Positions 17,419 through 26,044 of a DNA stretch of 64,000 nucleotides are shown here, in pieces. Below the pieces are notes generated by a model. It had not been told where the DNA came from and did no database searches. It saw only the letters and a list, made by a program, of their open reading frames with translations. Source of the DNA: Bradyrhizobium rifense (GTDB lineage Bacteria; Pseudomonadota; Alphaproteobacteria; Rhizobiales; Xanthobacteraceae); NCBI RefSeq assembly GCF_008123425.1, contig NZ_VSSS01000058.1, forward strand, positions 1 to 64,000, given 5' to 3'. Made by a program: the position numbers and the translations under genes. Within the stretch, counting starts at the first letter, position 1. Each line of letters starts with the position of its first letter.

Positions 17419-18255
17419 TCAGTCGCCCCTGAAGACCGGCTTGACCTTGTTGGCAAACGCCTCGAAGGCACGCTCGAAATCAGCCGTCGTCATGCACAGA
17501 GCCTGGGCAACGGCCTCCGCTTCGATCGCTTCCTCAACCGACATCGCCCATTCCATGGCCAGCATCCGCTTGGTCATGGTGTTGCCGAAGGTCGGCCCTT
17601 CCGCGACCTGCTTGGCCAGCAACTGCGCCTGGGGCAGCACCTGCTCCGGCGTGACGATGCGGCTGAAGAACCCCCAGCGCTCGCCCTCCTCCGCGGTCAT
17701 GAACCGGCCGGTGTACAGAAGCTCGGAGGCGCGGGACTGACCGATGATCCGCGGCAGGATCGCGCAGGCGCCCATGTCACAGCCGCCAAGACCCACCTTG
17801 TTGAACAGGAACGCCACCTTGGTTCCGCTCGCGGCGAGCCGCATGTCGGATGCCATGGCGATGATCGCGCCGGCACCGGCGCAGATACCCTCGACCGCTG
17901 CCACGATCGGCTGCGGGCAGGCTCGCATCGCTTTGACCAGATCGCCTGTCATCCGCGTGAATGCCGTCAGCCCCTTGGTGTCCATCTTGACCAGCGGGCC
18001 AATGATCTCAAACACGTCGCCGCCGGACGAAAAATTGCCGCCGGCGCCGGTGACAACGATCGACTTGACCGCGTCGTCGAACGCGCAGGCACGGAAGAAA
18101 TCCGTCAACTCGCGGTAGCTCTCGAACGTCAGCGGGTTCTTCCGCTCAGGACGATTGAGCGTCACGGTCGCAACGCCGTCGACCACGGCCAGCAGGAAGT
18201 GTTGCGGCGAATAGTCCGCGAGCGGCACGGTGACGGGATTGGCTGGTCTGCTCAT
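17419..18255 (-). CDS. Enoyl-CoA hydratase/isomerase family protein, atypical active site
   Basis: 278 residues from ATG 18255 (AAGGAAAT upstream). Crotonase fold: VTLNRPERKNPLTFESYREL, oxyanion-hole loop GAGGNFSSGGDVFE, second loop AVEGICAGAGAIIAMASDMR. The two catalytic glutamates of true hydratases are not seen: the equivalent stretch reads AFLFNKVGLGGCDMGACAIL. The protein may catalyse C-C bond cleavage, isomerisation or cyclic-CoA ring hydrolysis instead of hydration. It follows the SDR gene by 26 bp in the operator E unit, so it probably acts on the alicyclic CoA ester from the monooxygenase/reductase. Confidence 0.87.
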   Translation of the reverse strand: MSRPANPVTVPLADYSPQHFLLAVVDGVATVTLNRPERKNPLTFESYRELTDFFRACAFDDAVKSIVVTGAGGNFSSGGDVFEIIGPLVKMDTKGLTAFTRMTGDLVKAMRACPQPIVAAVEGICAGAGAIIAMASDMRLAASGTKVAFLFNKVGLGGCDMGACAILPRIIGQSRASELLYTGRFMTAEEGERWGFFSRIVTPEQVLPQAQLLAKQVAEGPTFGNTMTKRMLAMEWAMSVEEAIEAEAVAQALCMTTADFERAFEAFANKVKPVFRGD

Positions 18256-18281
18256 GAGATTTCCTTCCTTGTTCCGCGCGG

Positions 18282-19043
18282 TTAGATCTCGCCACCGGCA
18301 ACGGCAATCGCCTGCCCCGTGATCGCACTGGCGTTCTCGCTGCACAACCAAAGCACGGCATTCGCCACTTCCTGCGGCGTGATCAGGCGCCCCTGCGGAT
18401 TGTGCTTTGCAAGCTCAGCGATCGCCTGCTCACGGGTTCGCCCGGTCTTCTTCATGATGTTGTCGATGCTGCCGGCAACGAGATCAGTGTCGGTGAAGCC
18501 CGGGCAGACCGCATTCACGGTTACGTTGCTGCAGGCCATTTCCAGCGCAAGCGAACGCACGAGACCGATCACAGCGTGTTTCGCCGCCGCATACGCGCTC
18601 ACATAAGCATAACCCTTGAGCCCGGCCGTCGATGCAATCGCGATAACGCGGCCATAGGGGCGATCCTTCATCCCCGGCAACACTGCGCGGACGGCATGGA
18701 CGACGCCCATGAAATTGACATCGATCATCCGCGCAAAAAGGGCGCTGTCCGATTTCGCGAATGGCGCGGACTCGGCGCTGCCGGCGTTTGCGATCAGGAT
18801 ATCGATCGGCTGTCGCGCATGCGCCTCAGTGATCGCTGCCTTCAGCGCGGTTTCGTCCGAGACGTCGGCGATGGCTGCAAAATGCGCGGCGCCCGCGTTG
18901 ATCGCTTCTTCGAGAGTAGCCGCGTTCCGACCGAGCACCGTCACGGTGGCACCAGCGCCAACAAGGGACGCTGCGATTGCGCGGCCGATGCCGCGACCGC
19001 CACCGGTCACCAGCGCGTGCGGCGAATGCGGCAATGCGGACAT
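18282..19043 (-). CDS. Short-chain dehydrogenase/reductase
   Basis: 253 residues. Cofactor loop TGGGRGIGRAIA at about 14-25, ANAGS mid-protein, and the catalytic Ser-Tyr-Lys set in AIASTAGLKGYAYVSAYAAAKHA. Likely a 3-hydroxyacyl-CoA or alicyclic alcohol dehydrogenase in the anthranilate pathway, for example on the 5-oxo group of the reduced ring. Operator E lies 41 bp upstream. Confidence 0.88.
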   Translation of the reverse strand: MSALPHSPHALVTGGGRGIGRAIAASLVGAGATVTVLGRNAATLEEAINAGAAHFAAIADVSDETALKAAITEAHARQPIDILIANAGSAESAPFAKSDSALFARMIDVNFMGVVHAVRAVLPGMKDRPYGRVIAIASTAGLKGYAYVSAYAAAKHAVIGLVRSLALEMACSNVTVNAVCPGFTDTDLVAGSIDNIMKKTGRTREQAIAELAKHNPQGRLITPQEVANAVLWLCSENASAITGQAIAVAGGEI

Positions 19044-19084
19044 GCGCGGGCTCCCTCAAAATCTGCTGATCGTTCCTCCGATAT

Positions 19085-19104
19085 ATTTTAACCTTCAAAC
19101 TTTT
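19085..19104. promoter_or_regulatory. Operator E, ATTTTAACCTTCAAACTTTT
   Basis: 41 bp upstream of the SDR start (minus strand). Agrees with the consensus at the left half and the central AAA; the right flank is weaker. Divergent partner of operator F, 60 bp away. Confidence 0.65.
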
Positions 19105-19163
19105 GCAACGAAAGCGCGGATCGGCGCCGCAAAAGCCCGCGCGCGCGGAGCGGCCCGAAAATT

Positions 19164-19183
19164 GCTTTAAGTATAAAATTATC
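19164..19183. promoter_or_regulatory. Operator F, GCTTTAAGTATAAAATTATC
   Basis: About 57 bp upstream of the alpha/beta hydrolase start on the plus strand, heading the five-gene unit 19240-24965. Confidence 0.65.
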
Positions 19184-19239
19184 TCTTCCCATCCCCCACA
19201 GGCCTGTTAGCATCGTCGGGCCAAGCAAAAGGATGTCGC

Positions 19240-20058
19240 GTGTCGCAGCCTGCGCCAATGATAACAAGGGACGGGCGCTTCGCCTATGAAGCCGCGGGCG
19301 ATCCGGGTGCGATACCCCTGATTTTCCTGCATGGCATTGGCGGCGCAGCGCGGGCCTGGCGGCAGCAGCTCGCCACATTCGGTAATCGTTTCCGCGCAAT
19401 CGCGTGGGACATGCCGGGCTATGGCGGCTCGGCGCCACTCGCCAGCGTCAGCATCGCTGCCCTGGCCGATGCACTCCAGCAATTCATCGCGCAGATCGGG
19501 GCGACAAGCCCCATTCTGGTCGGCCATTCGATCGGCGGCATGATCGTGCAGAAATGGCTGGTGCAAGCGCCGAAACTTGCGCGCGCGGTCGTCCTCGCGC
19601 AGACCAGCCCGGCCTTCGGCAAGGCCGACGGCAACTGGCAGAAATCGTTCATCGCGGCACGCCTGGGTCCGCTCGATCGAGGCGAGACCATGAAGTCACT
19701 GGCCCCCTCCCTGGTGAAGGAGCTCGTCGGCGATGATCCCGATCCCAAGGGAATGGAGCTCGCGCGCGAGTGCATGGGAAGTGTGCCCGAAGCGAGCTAT
19801 CGCGCCATGATGCTGGCACTGATCGGATTCGACCAGCGCAGCACGCTCAAGGACATTTCTGTGCCGACGCTGCTGCTGTCTGGTTCCAAAGACAACAACG
19901 CGCCTGCGCCAATGATGGCGAAAACCGCAACCTACATTCCCGCGGCCGAATATGTCGAACTTCCCGGCGTTGGCCATCTCGCCAACCTTGAGCGGCCTGA
20001 TGCCTTCGACAAAGCTCTCGGCAGCTTCGTCGATTCCGTTGCCGCAAAACACGGGTGA
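19240..20058 (+). CDS. Alpha/beta hydrolase
   Basis: 272 residues from GTG 19240, with AAAAGGA six bases upstream. Nucleophile elbow GHSIGGM, oxyanion strand WDMPGYGGS, acid region LLLSGSKDNN and a C-terminal GVGHLANLERPD histidine complete the triad. It resembles MhpC/PcaD-type hydrolases of aromatic pathways. First gene of the operator F unit, so ring-opening hydrolysis or ester/thioester hydrolysis in the anthranilate route is likely. Substrate unknown. Confidence 0.87.
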   Translation: MSQPAPMITRDGRFAYEAAGDPGAIPLIFLHGIGGAARAWRQQLATFGNRFRAIAWDMPGYGGSAPLASVSIAALADALQQFIAQIGATSPILVGHSIGGMIVQKWLVQAPKLARAVVLAQTSPAFGKADGNWQKSFIAARLGPLDRGETMKSLAPSLVKELVGDDPDPKGMELARECMGSVPEASYRAMMLALIGFDQRSTLKDISVPTLLLSGSKDNNAPAPMMAKTATYIPAAEYVELPGVGHLANLERPDAFDKALGSFVDSVAAKHG

Positions 20059-20065
20059 CTGCGCC

Positions 20066-21355
20066 ATGACCGTGCAAGTCAGCAAGACCATTGGCGCGAG
20101 CGACAAGGTCGCGCTGGACGCGCCGATCTTCGATCCCGTGGCGTTCCGCTTGAACGACGAACAAGCCGGGATCATCGCGCGGGCGCGGGAGATCGGCCAA
20201 AGCGTGTTCGCAGGCCGTGCCGCGACCTACGATCGCGAGGCGGTCTTCCCGACCGAGAATTATCGCGATCTGCACCGCGTCGGCCTGCTCGGCATCGCCG
20301 TGCCGAAGAAGCACGGCGGGCTCGGAGCGAACTACCAGACCTATGCCCTGGCCGCGGCGGAGATCGGCCGCTATTGCGGCGCGACCGCGCTGACCTGGAA
20401 CATGCACGTCTGTTCGACGCTGTGGTCGGGCCCATTGGCTGATGATCTCGACATGGATGCGGAGACCCGCGCGGAACACGAAAAGCGGCGGGCCGTCCAC
20501 TACAAGCGCATCGTCGAGGACGGCGCGATCTATTCGCAACCCTTCTCCGAAGGTGGCGCGGCGGCCGCGGGCGGCGTTGCCTTCGGCACGGAAGCAAAGC
20601 CTGTCGAAGGCGGATGGATCGTCAACGGCAAGAAGATCTTTGCATCGCTCTCCGGCCACGCCGACTATTACGGCGTGCTCTGCACGGAAATCGCGGAAGG
20701 CGCGAAGGCCTCACGCCGCAATACGCTTTACCTCGCGATCCCTGCGAAGTCGCAAGGCGTTTCCGTCGTCGGCGACTGGGATCCCCTCGGTATGCGCGGC
20801 ACAGTCTCGCGAACGCTGCTGTTCAAGGACGTCTTCGTTCCAGAAGATTCTGCGTTGATGCCGCGCGGCGTCTACTTTCAGGCGGCGATGCGCTGGCCGC
20901 ATATGTTCCTGACGCTGTCGCCAACCTATATGGGCCTCGCGCAGGCCTCTTACGATTTCACGGTACGTTACCTGCGTGGCGAGGTGCCGGGCATGCCGCC
21001 GGTCAAGCGCCGGATGTACCCGACCAAGCAGATCGCGGTCGCGCAGATGCAAATCAAGCTGGAGCAGATCAAGGCGATCTGGTTCCAGGCGGTCACGGAG
21101 GCGCGCGCCAATCCGAGCAAGGAGCAGGTGCTGCGCGCCTATGCCGCGCAATATTCGGTGATGGAAGGCGCCAATGAGCTCGCCGCGCTTGCGATCCGCA
21201 CCTGCGGGGGACAGGCGATGCTCCGCTCGCTGCCGCTGGAGCGCATCTATCGTGACAGCCGCTGCGGCTCGCTGATGCTGCCCTGGACGGCCGAGCTGTG
21301 CCTCGACCGGATCGGCCGCGAGGCGCTGTACGAGGCCGGCGAAACGGACGACTGA
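20066..21355 (+). CDS. Acyl-CoA dehydrogenase family protein
   Basis: 429 residues from ATG 20066, seven bases after the hydrolase stop. It has the ACAD layout: helical N-terminus with GLLGIAVPKKHGGLGANYQT, middle beta domain YSQPFSEGGAAAAGG and GKKIFASLSGHADYY, C-terminal helices ending ERIYRDSRCGSLMLPWTAEL. The usual C-terminal base region (YEGT-like) is not obvious, so oxidation of a typical acyl-CoA is not certain. It probably oxidises a ring-derived CoA ester. Confidence 0.86.
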   Translation: MTVQVSKTIGASDKVALDAPIFDPVAFRLNDEQAGIIARAREIGQSVFAGRAATYDREAVFPTENYRDLHRVGLLGIAVPKKHGGLGANYQTYALAAAEIGRYCGATALTWNMHVCSTLWSGPLADDLDMDAETRAEHEKRRAVHYKRIVEDGAIYSQPFSEGGAAAAGGVAFGTEAKPVEGGWIVNGKKIFASLSGHADYYGVLCTEIAEGAKASRRNTLYLAIPAKSQGVSVVGDWDPLGMRGTVSRTLLFKDVFVPEDSALMPRGVYFQAAMRWPHMFLTLSPTYMGLAQASYDFTVRYLRGEVPGMPPVKRRMYPTKQIAVAQMQIKLEQIKAIWFQAVTEARANPSKEQVLRAYAAQYSVMEGANELAALAIRTCGGQAMLRSLPLERIYRDSRCGSLMLPWTAELCLDRIGREALYEAGETDD

Positions 21356-21357
21356 CG

Positions 21358-22884
21358 GTGGATCTCTGCAGTTTGATCGATCGCAACGCGGCGTTTTCGC
21401 CAGACAAGACGGCCATCGCCTTCGAGGGCGAGCGGCTGAGCTACGCCGCGTTCGCCGATCGCATCGAACGAACCGCAACAGCTTTGAAGCAGGAATTCGG
21501 TGTCGGCCGAGGCGACCGCGTCGCGATCCTGAGCCTGAATCGGCCGGACTATCTGGTCCTGCTCTACGCATGCGCGCGGCTCGGCGCGATGTTGGTGCCG
21601 CTGAACTGGCGGCTGGCTGTCGCCGAGCAGCTCTTCATCCTCACCGATGCCGGCGCCAAGGTGCTGGTACTCGAACAGGCATTTGAGGGAGTCCTTGGCG
21701 AACTCGCGCCGGGGACCGCGGTCGTCGGCCTCAATTTTGCGCCACCGCACGGCATGACCTTCGAAAGCCTGCTGGCACGTAAGGGAAGCAGCGGACGCAA
21801 TCCGCACATCGAGCTCTCTTGCCCGCTACTCATCGTCTACACGTCGGGAACGACTGGGCGGCCGAAGGGGGCTGTGCTACGCCAGGAGGCGCTGTTCTGG
21901 AACGGCGTCATGAGCCAGCACATGCACAACATGACGTCCGACGATCATGTGCTGACGGTGTTGCCGTTCTTCCACGTCGGCGGGCTCAACATCCAGACGA
22001 CCGCGGCGCTCCAGCTTGGCGCGACCGTTTCAATCCACGCTCGCTTCACCCCGGATGCGGCGCTTGCGGCCATCGAACGGGACCGGCCGACCCTGACGGT
22101 GATGGTGCCGGCGATCATCCAGGCCGTCAGCGAGCACCCCGCCTGGACCACGACCGATCTCTCATCGCTGAAGGCCGTCGCCACCGGCTCGACCATCGTG
22201 CCGCCACACCTGATCGATCGCTTTGTCGCGCGCGGCGTGCCGGTGCTGCAAGTCTACGGTTCGACGGAAACCTGCCCCATCGCCATCTACACCCGCCTCG
22301 GCGGCGACCTGTCGCGCGCGGGATCGACCGGCCTTGCCGGCCTGTGCTGCGAGGCGAAGGTGATAGATCAGGCCGGCAACGAGGTGCCGGCGGGCGCGCC
22401 GGGCGAGATCGCGGTCCGCGGACCCAACGTCTTCTTCGAATATTGGGGCAATGCGGACGCCACACGCGATGCGCTGCATGACGGCTGGTATCGCACCGGC
22501 GATATTGGCCTGTGCGACCCGGACGGCTACTTCTGGGTCCGCGACCGCAAGAAGAACATGATCATTTCCGGCGGCGAGAATATCTATCCGGCCGAGGTCG
22601 AAAGGGTGCTGCTCGAACATCCTGACGTCAGCGAATGCGCCGTGATCGGCCGGCCAGACCCGCGCTGGGACGAGGTGCCCATCGCTTACGTCATCCCGCG
22701 ATCCGGCTGCCGGCTCGAAGCAGACGAGTTGAGAGCGCACGTTCAGGCGCAGCTCGCCCGCTACAAGGTTCCACGCGACATTGTCTTCGTCGCCGACATG
22801 CCGCGCACGGCGCTGGGCAAGGTCCAGCATTTCCTGCTGAAGCAGCTTGATGCGCAGTCGCGCGAGCAAGGAGAAGCATCTTGA
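21358..22884 (+). CDS. AMP-dependent acyl-CoA synthetase
   Basis: 508 residues; GTG 21358 sits two bases after the dehydrogenase stop. An upstream ATG at 21298 would overlap that gene by 58 bp, so GTG is preferred. Adenylation loop VYTSGTTGRPKGAVL, A5 motif VYGSTETCP, DGWYRTGDIG hinge and C-terminal PRTALGKVQHFLLK lysine. Long/medium-chain or aromatic acyl-CoA ligase; a second ligase for a different acid than the 2-aminobenzoate enzyme, perhaps recycling a free acid released by the hydrolase. Confidence 0.87.
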   Translation: MDLCSLIDRNAAFSPDKTAIAFEGERLSYAAFADRIERTATALKQEFGVGRGDRVAILSLNRPDYLVLLYACARLGAMLVPLNWRLAVAEQLFILTDAGAKVLVLEQAFEGVLGELAPGTAVVGLNFAPPHGMTFESLLARKGSSGRNPHIELSCPLLIVYTSGTTGRPKGAVLRQEALFWNGVMSQHMHNMTSDDHVLTVLPFFHVGGLNIQTTAALQLGATVSIHARFTPDAALAAIERDRPTLTVMVPAIIQAVSEHPAWTTTDLSSLKAVATGSTIVPPHLIDRFVARGVPVLQVYGSTETCPIAIYTRLGGDLSRAGSTGLAGLCCEAKVIDQAGNEVPAGAPGEIAVRGPNVFFEYWGNADATRDALHDGWYRTGDIGLCDPDGYFWVRDRKKNMIISGGENIYPAEVERVLLEHPDVSECAVIGRPDPRWDEVPIAYVIPRSGCRLEADELRAHVQAQLARYKVPRDIVFVADMPRTALGKVQHFLLKQLDAQSREQGEAS

Positions 22885-23969
22885 AGATTGCGGTTCTGGG
22901 TGGGGGAAACGGCTCTTTCGCGGCCGCAGGCGATTTTGCGCTATCGGGGCATGAGGTCCGGCTGTGGCGCCGCGATGCAGAGCAGGTCGAGGCACATCGT
23001 GCCGCTGGCTCCCGCATCCTCGTGAAGGACCACAATGGCCAGCACGACGTAAAGCTGGCACGGGTGACCACCGACATCGCCGAAGCCGTCAGCGATGCCG
23101 AGCTGATCCTGTGCCCTGCCCCCGCCTTCGCGCAGCCAGATATCGCCCGGCTCCTCGCCCCGCATCTGCAGGACGGGCAGGTCGTGTTTCTGCCGCCCGC
23201 AACATTCGGCTCGATGATCTTCGCCCAGGCCGCCCGAGACATCGGCAATCGCGCCAAGGCGAGCTTCTCTGAAACCGGCACGCTGCCATGGCTCACCCGC
23301 AAGCACGGGCCATTCGAGGTCGCAATCACCATTCGCGCCAAACGGCTGCCGGTCGGCGTGTTCCCGCTCGACCGGGCGCCACAAGCACTTGAAGTGATTG
23401 GACGCGCCTTCCCTGATGTGATCGAGCCCTGCGGTGACGCGCTATCCGGCGCGCTGATGAATGCAGGCTGCATCATCCACCCGCCGCTGATCGTGATGAA
23501 TGCGGGTCCGATCGAGCATTTCGAGCGGTGGGACATCCACAAGGAGGGAACGCAAGCTGCGATCCGGCGAGTGACTGACGCACTCGACGCCGAGCGGATC
23601 GCCGTGCGCGAGGCGCTCGGATATGGCGCACCGCATTTTCCGCTCGTCCATCACTACGCAAAGAAGGGCGAGATCTGGATGTATGGCCGCGGCTCGCATG
23701 ACCGTCTGACCGATTCCGGCGACTGGCGCGAGCAGATCGTGCTGACCGAGCATCGCTACATGCGCGAGGATTTGCGGTTTGGGTTGTCGCTGCTGGTGTC
23801 TGTCGCGGGGCTCGCAGGCGTCGCCACGCCGATCGCCAAGGCCTTCCTGGCCATCGGTGGCGCGATCTGCGGCGAGGATTTTGCGCAAGGCGGGCGGACT
23901 TTGGAGACACTGGGGCTTGGCAAGCTTCACAAGGCCGAATTGCAGACACTGCTTCGTGAAGGATTCTGA
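22881..23969 (+). CDS. Opine/octopine-type NAD(P) dehydrogenase family protein
   Basis: 362 residues from TTG 22881, overlapping the ligase stop by four bases with AAGGAG upstream. Rossmann motif LGGGNGSFAAAGDFALSGHEV at the N-terminus and the C-terminal helical domain seen in octopine/nopaline dehydrogenases (around LSGALMNAGCIIHPP and ALGYGAPHFP). The family reduces imines formed from an amino acid and a 2-oxo acid, or runs in reverse. In an anthranilate pathway it may handle the nitrogen of an amino or imino intermediate. That is inference; no substrate is known. Confidence 0.82.
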   Translation: MKIAVLGGGNGSFAAAGDFALSGHEVRLWRRDAEQVEAHRAAGSRILVKDHNGQHDVKLARVTTDIAEAVSDAELILCPAPAFAQPDIARLLAPHLQDGQVVFLPPATFGSMIFAQAARDIGNRAKASFSETGTLPWLTRKHGPFEVAITIRAKRLPVGVFPLDRAPQALEVIGRAFPDVIEPCGDALSGALMNAGCIIHPPLIVMNAGPIEHFERWDIHKEGTQAAIRRVTDALDAERIAVREALGYGAPHFPLVHHYAKKGEIWMYGRGSHDRLTDSGDWREQIVLTEHRYMREDLRFGLSLLVSVAGLAGVATPIAKAFLAIGGAICGEDFAQGGRTLETLGLGKLHKAELQTLLREGF

Positions 23970-23972
23970 CCG

Positions 23973-24965
23973 ATGAGCAGACGCGTCAACATTGCCTGTC
24001 TCGGGGCCGGTCGCATGGGCCGTGGTATCGCCGTCGCGTTCGCCTATGCGGGGCACACGGTCACGATGATCGACATCAAGGCTCGTTCTGCGGAGGATTT
24101 CGCCAGGCTGGAGGCGGACGCGCTTGGCGAGGTCGGGAAGACTTTTGCCAGCCTGTCGAAGCTGGGGCTGCTGACCGAGACCGACGTTGATCCGCTGATC
24201 GCGCGGGTTTCGGTGGTGCCGGCCAGCCAAAGCGGCGCCACGTTGTCCGAAGCCGGAATGGTGTTCGAGGGCGTTCCTGAGGTCGTCGCGCTCAAGCGCG
24301 AGGTGCTGGGGGCGGCTTCAAAACAGGTCGGCCCCGACACGATCATCGCATCGACCACGTCGACCATCCTCGTCGACGATCTCTCGGGCGCGATCGTGAA
24401 TCCCCGCCGCTTCCTCAACGTGCACTGGCTCAACCCGGCCTATCTGATTCCACTCGTCGAAGTTTCGCCCGGCAAAGCCACCGATCCTGCTATCATTGAC
24501 GAGGTCAAGGCGCTGCTGGAAGGCATTGGCAAGAAGCCGGTCGTCTGCGCGGCGACGCCCGGCTTCATCGTTCCGCGCATCCAGGCGCTGGCGATGAATG
24601 AGGCCGCGCGAATGGTCGAGGAAGGTGTCGCCAGCGCGGAGGAGATCGACAACGCGATCCGCTACGGTTTCGGCTTCCGCTATGCCGTGCTCGGGTTGCT
24701 CGAATTCATCGACTGGGGTGGCGGTGACATTCTCTACTACGCCAGCAAGTATCTGGAGGGCGCACTGGGCAGCGACCGCTATCGCGCGCCGGACGTGATT
24801 TCTCGCAACATGCATGAAGGCCGGATCGGCCTCCGCACGGGCGCAGGCTTTCTCGATTATTCGGGCATGGACGTTGACGCCTATCGCGCAAAGCGCCTCC
24901 AGGCCATGGTCGACCTGCTCCGGCACTTCGACCTCGCTCGCCCGCCGGTGCTCGACCGCAGCTAG
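23973..24965 (+). CDS. 3-hydroxyacyl-CoA dehydrogenase
   Basis: 330 residues. NAD motif LGAGRMGRGIAVAFAYAG; catalytic His and Glu in NVHWLNPAYLIPLVEVSPG; C-terminal domain with GFIVPRIQALAMNEAARMVE and GLRTGAGFLDY. Single-domain 3-hydroxybutyryl-CoA dehydrogenase type. Last gene of the operator F unit; its stop overlaps by four bases the stop of the convergent dioxygenase gene. Likely a beta-oxidation-like step after ring opening. Confidence 0.9.
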   Translation: MSRRVNIACLGAGRMGRGIAVAFAYAGHTVTMIDIKARSAEDFARLEADALGEVGKTFASLSKLGLLTETDVDPLIARVSVVPASQSGATLSEAGMVFEGVPEVVALKREVLGAASKQVGPDTIIASTTSTILVDDLSGAIVNPRRFLNVHWLNPAYLIPLVEVSPGKATDPAIIDEVKALLEGIGKKPVVCAATPGFIVPRIQALAMNEAARMVEEGVASAEEIDNAIRYGFGFRYAVLGLLEFIDWGGGDILYYASKYLEGALGSDRYRAPDVISRNMHEGRIGLRTGAGFLDYSGMDVDAYRAKRLQAMVDLLRHFDLARPPVLDRS

Positions 24966-26008
24966 CCGAAGACGTCCTGAAGCACGCCATCCCGCACCAC
25001 CGCGACGCCATCGAGCTCGATGGTCGTTCCCATCATCGGCAGATCGAAATGGCCGGCCGTATAGCGGCCGGCGAATTCATTGGCGCCGGTCGAGAACAGA
25101 AAATTCCCGGAGACGGCACGGATCTCCGTGCCGTTGGTGTCCCGCTGGTCGTACATTGACAGCGCCTCGTAACGCGCAGCCGGGTTCATGCCGAAACCGA
25201 CATGCGACACGGCATAGGCCTCCCGATCGCCCCAGGCGGCGAGATAGGCGCGCATCATCGCTGCGTCCGTACCCTCGCCCTCCAGATCGACGACATAGTC
25301 GTCCTTCAACGTCATCTTCACCGGCGACGTCAAATAGCGTTTGAAGGTGAGATTGATGTCGCCCGGGGCCATGACCAGCGTGCCATTGATCGTCCCGCTC
25401 TTGGGAAAGCTGACAACAATGCCGCCCGGCCAATGCGCCAGCGTGCCGGGCTTGTCGGTCCAACCCCATACGCCGACCGTGGACGCACCGACCATATCGA
25501 CATCAAGTGACGTGCCGGCCTTCGAGGTGACCCGCATCCGCTTGGTCCCGCGCAGCATCTTTGCCGCCGCGCGAACGCGCTTCTCCAGGGCCGGATCCGG
25601 CACCATCCGCTCCAGCGCCTCGGGATGCTCGTTGGAGATCACCAGAATACGCGCGCCGGCCTTCAATATCTCAGGCGTCTCCACGGCATGCATCAGACCT
25701 TCGATAGTGCAATCCACCACGAAGCCAGCTTGCTGAAGCGCAGTGATGACCGGCCCAAGCTTTTGGATTGCTTCGCTGGCGCCGGTTGAGCGGACCGGAA
25801 CGATATTCCGATTGCGCGGCGTCGGCATGACGACATGAAAAGGCTTCGCCCCCATGCGCAACAGTGCAAGCTCTGCCAGATGCACATTCAATGCGCGCGA
25901 CTGCGTCTCCGAGAGGATCGCCGCGGTATCGCCGGCCTTGACGGCGCAACGCTCAAATATCTCGCAAAACGCGTCGATCCATTTTGCCTCGATGCGATCA
26001 GCCAGCAT
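24962..26008 (-). CDS. NicX-like extradiol dioxygenase (2,5-dihydroxypyridine 5,6-dioxygenase family)
   Basis: 348 residues, close in length and layout to NicX of Pseudomonas putida (350 residues, distantly related to M29 aminopeptidases). The iron ligands recalled for NicX (His265, His318, Asp320) have counterparts at His269 in SHVGFGMN and His320/Asp322 in GHFDLPM. RAVSGNFLFSTGAN is also shared. NicX opens 2,5-dihydroxypyridine to N-formylmaleamate. The true substrate here is unknown; a hydroxylated pyridine or another hydroxylated aromatic is plausible. It is the last gene of a minus-strand unit with an ABC importer and an IlvD-type dehydratase. Confidence 0.8.
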   Translation of the reverse strand: MLADRIEAKWIDAFCEIFERCAVKAGDTAAILSETQSRALNVHLAELALLRMGAKPFHVVMPTPRNRNIVPVRSTGASEAIQKLGPVITALQQAGFVVDCTIEGLMHAVETPEILKAGARILVISNEHPEALERMVPDPALEKRVRAAAKMLRGTKRMRVTSKAGTSLDVDMVGASTVGVWGWTDKPGTLAHWPGGIVVSFPKSGTINGTLVMAPGDINLTFKRYLTSPVKMTLKDDYVVDLEGEGTDAAMMRAYLAAWGDREAYAVSHVGFGMNPAARYEALSMYDQRDTNGTEIRAVSGNFLFSTGANEFAGRYTAGHFDLPMMGTTIELDGVAVVRDGVLQDVFG

Positions 26009-26044
26009 GGTTACTCCCGGTCTTCTGGTTTCTTGTTCGTCAGC

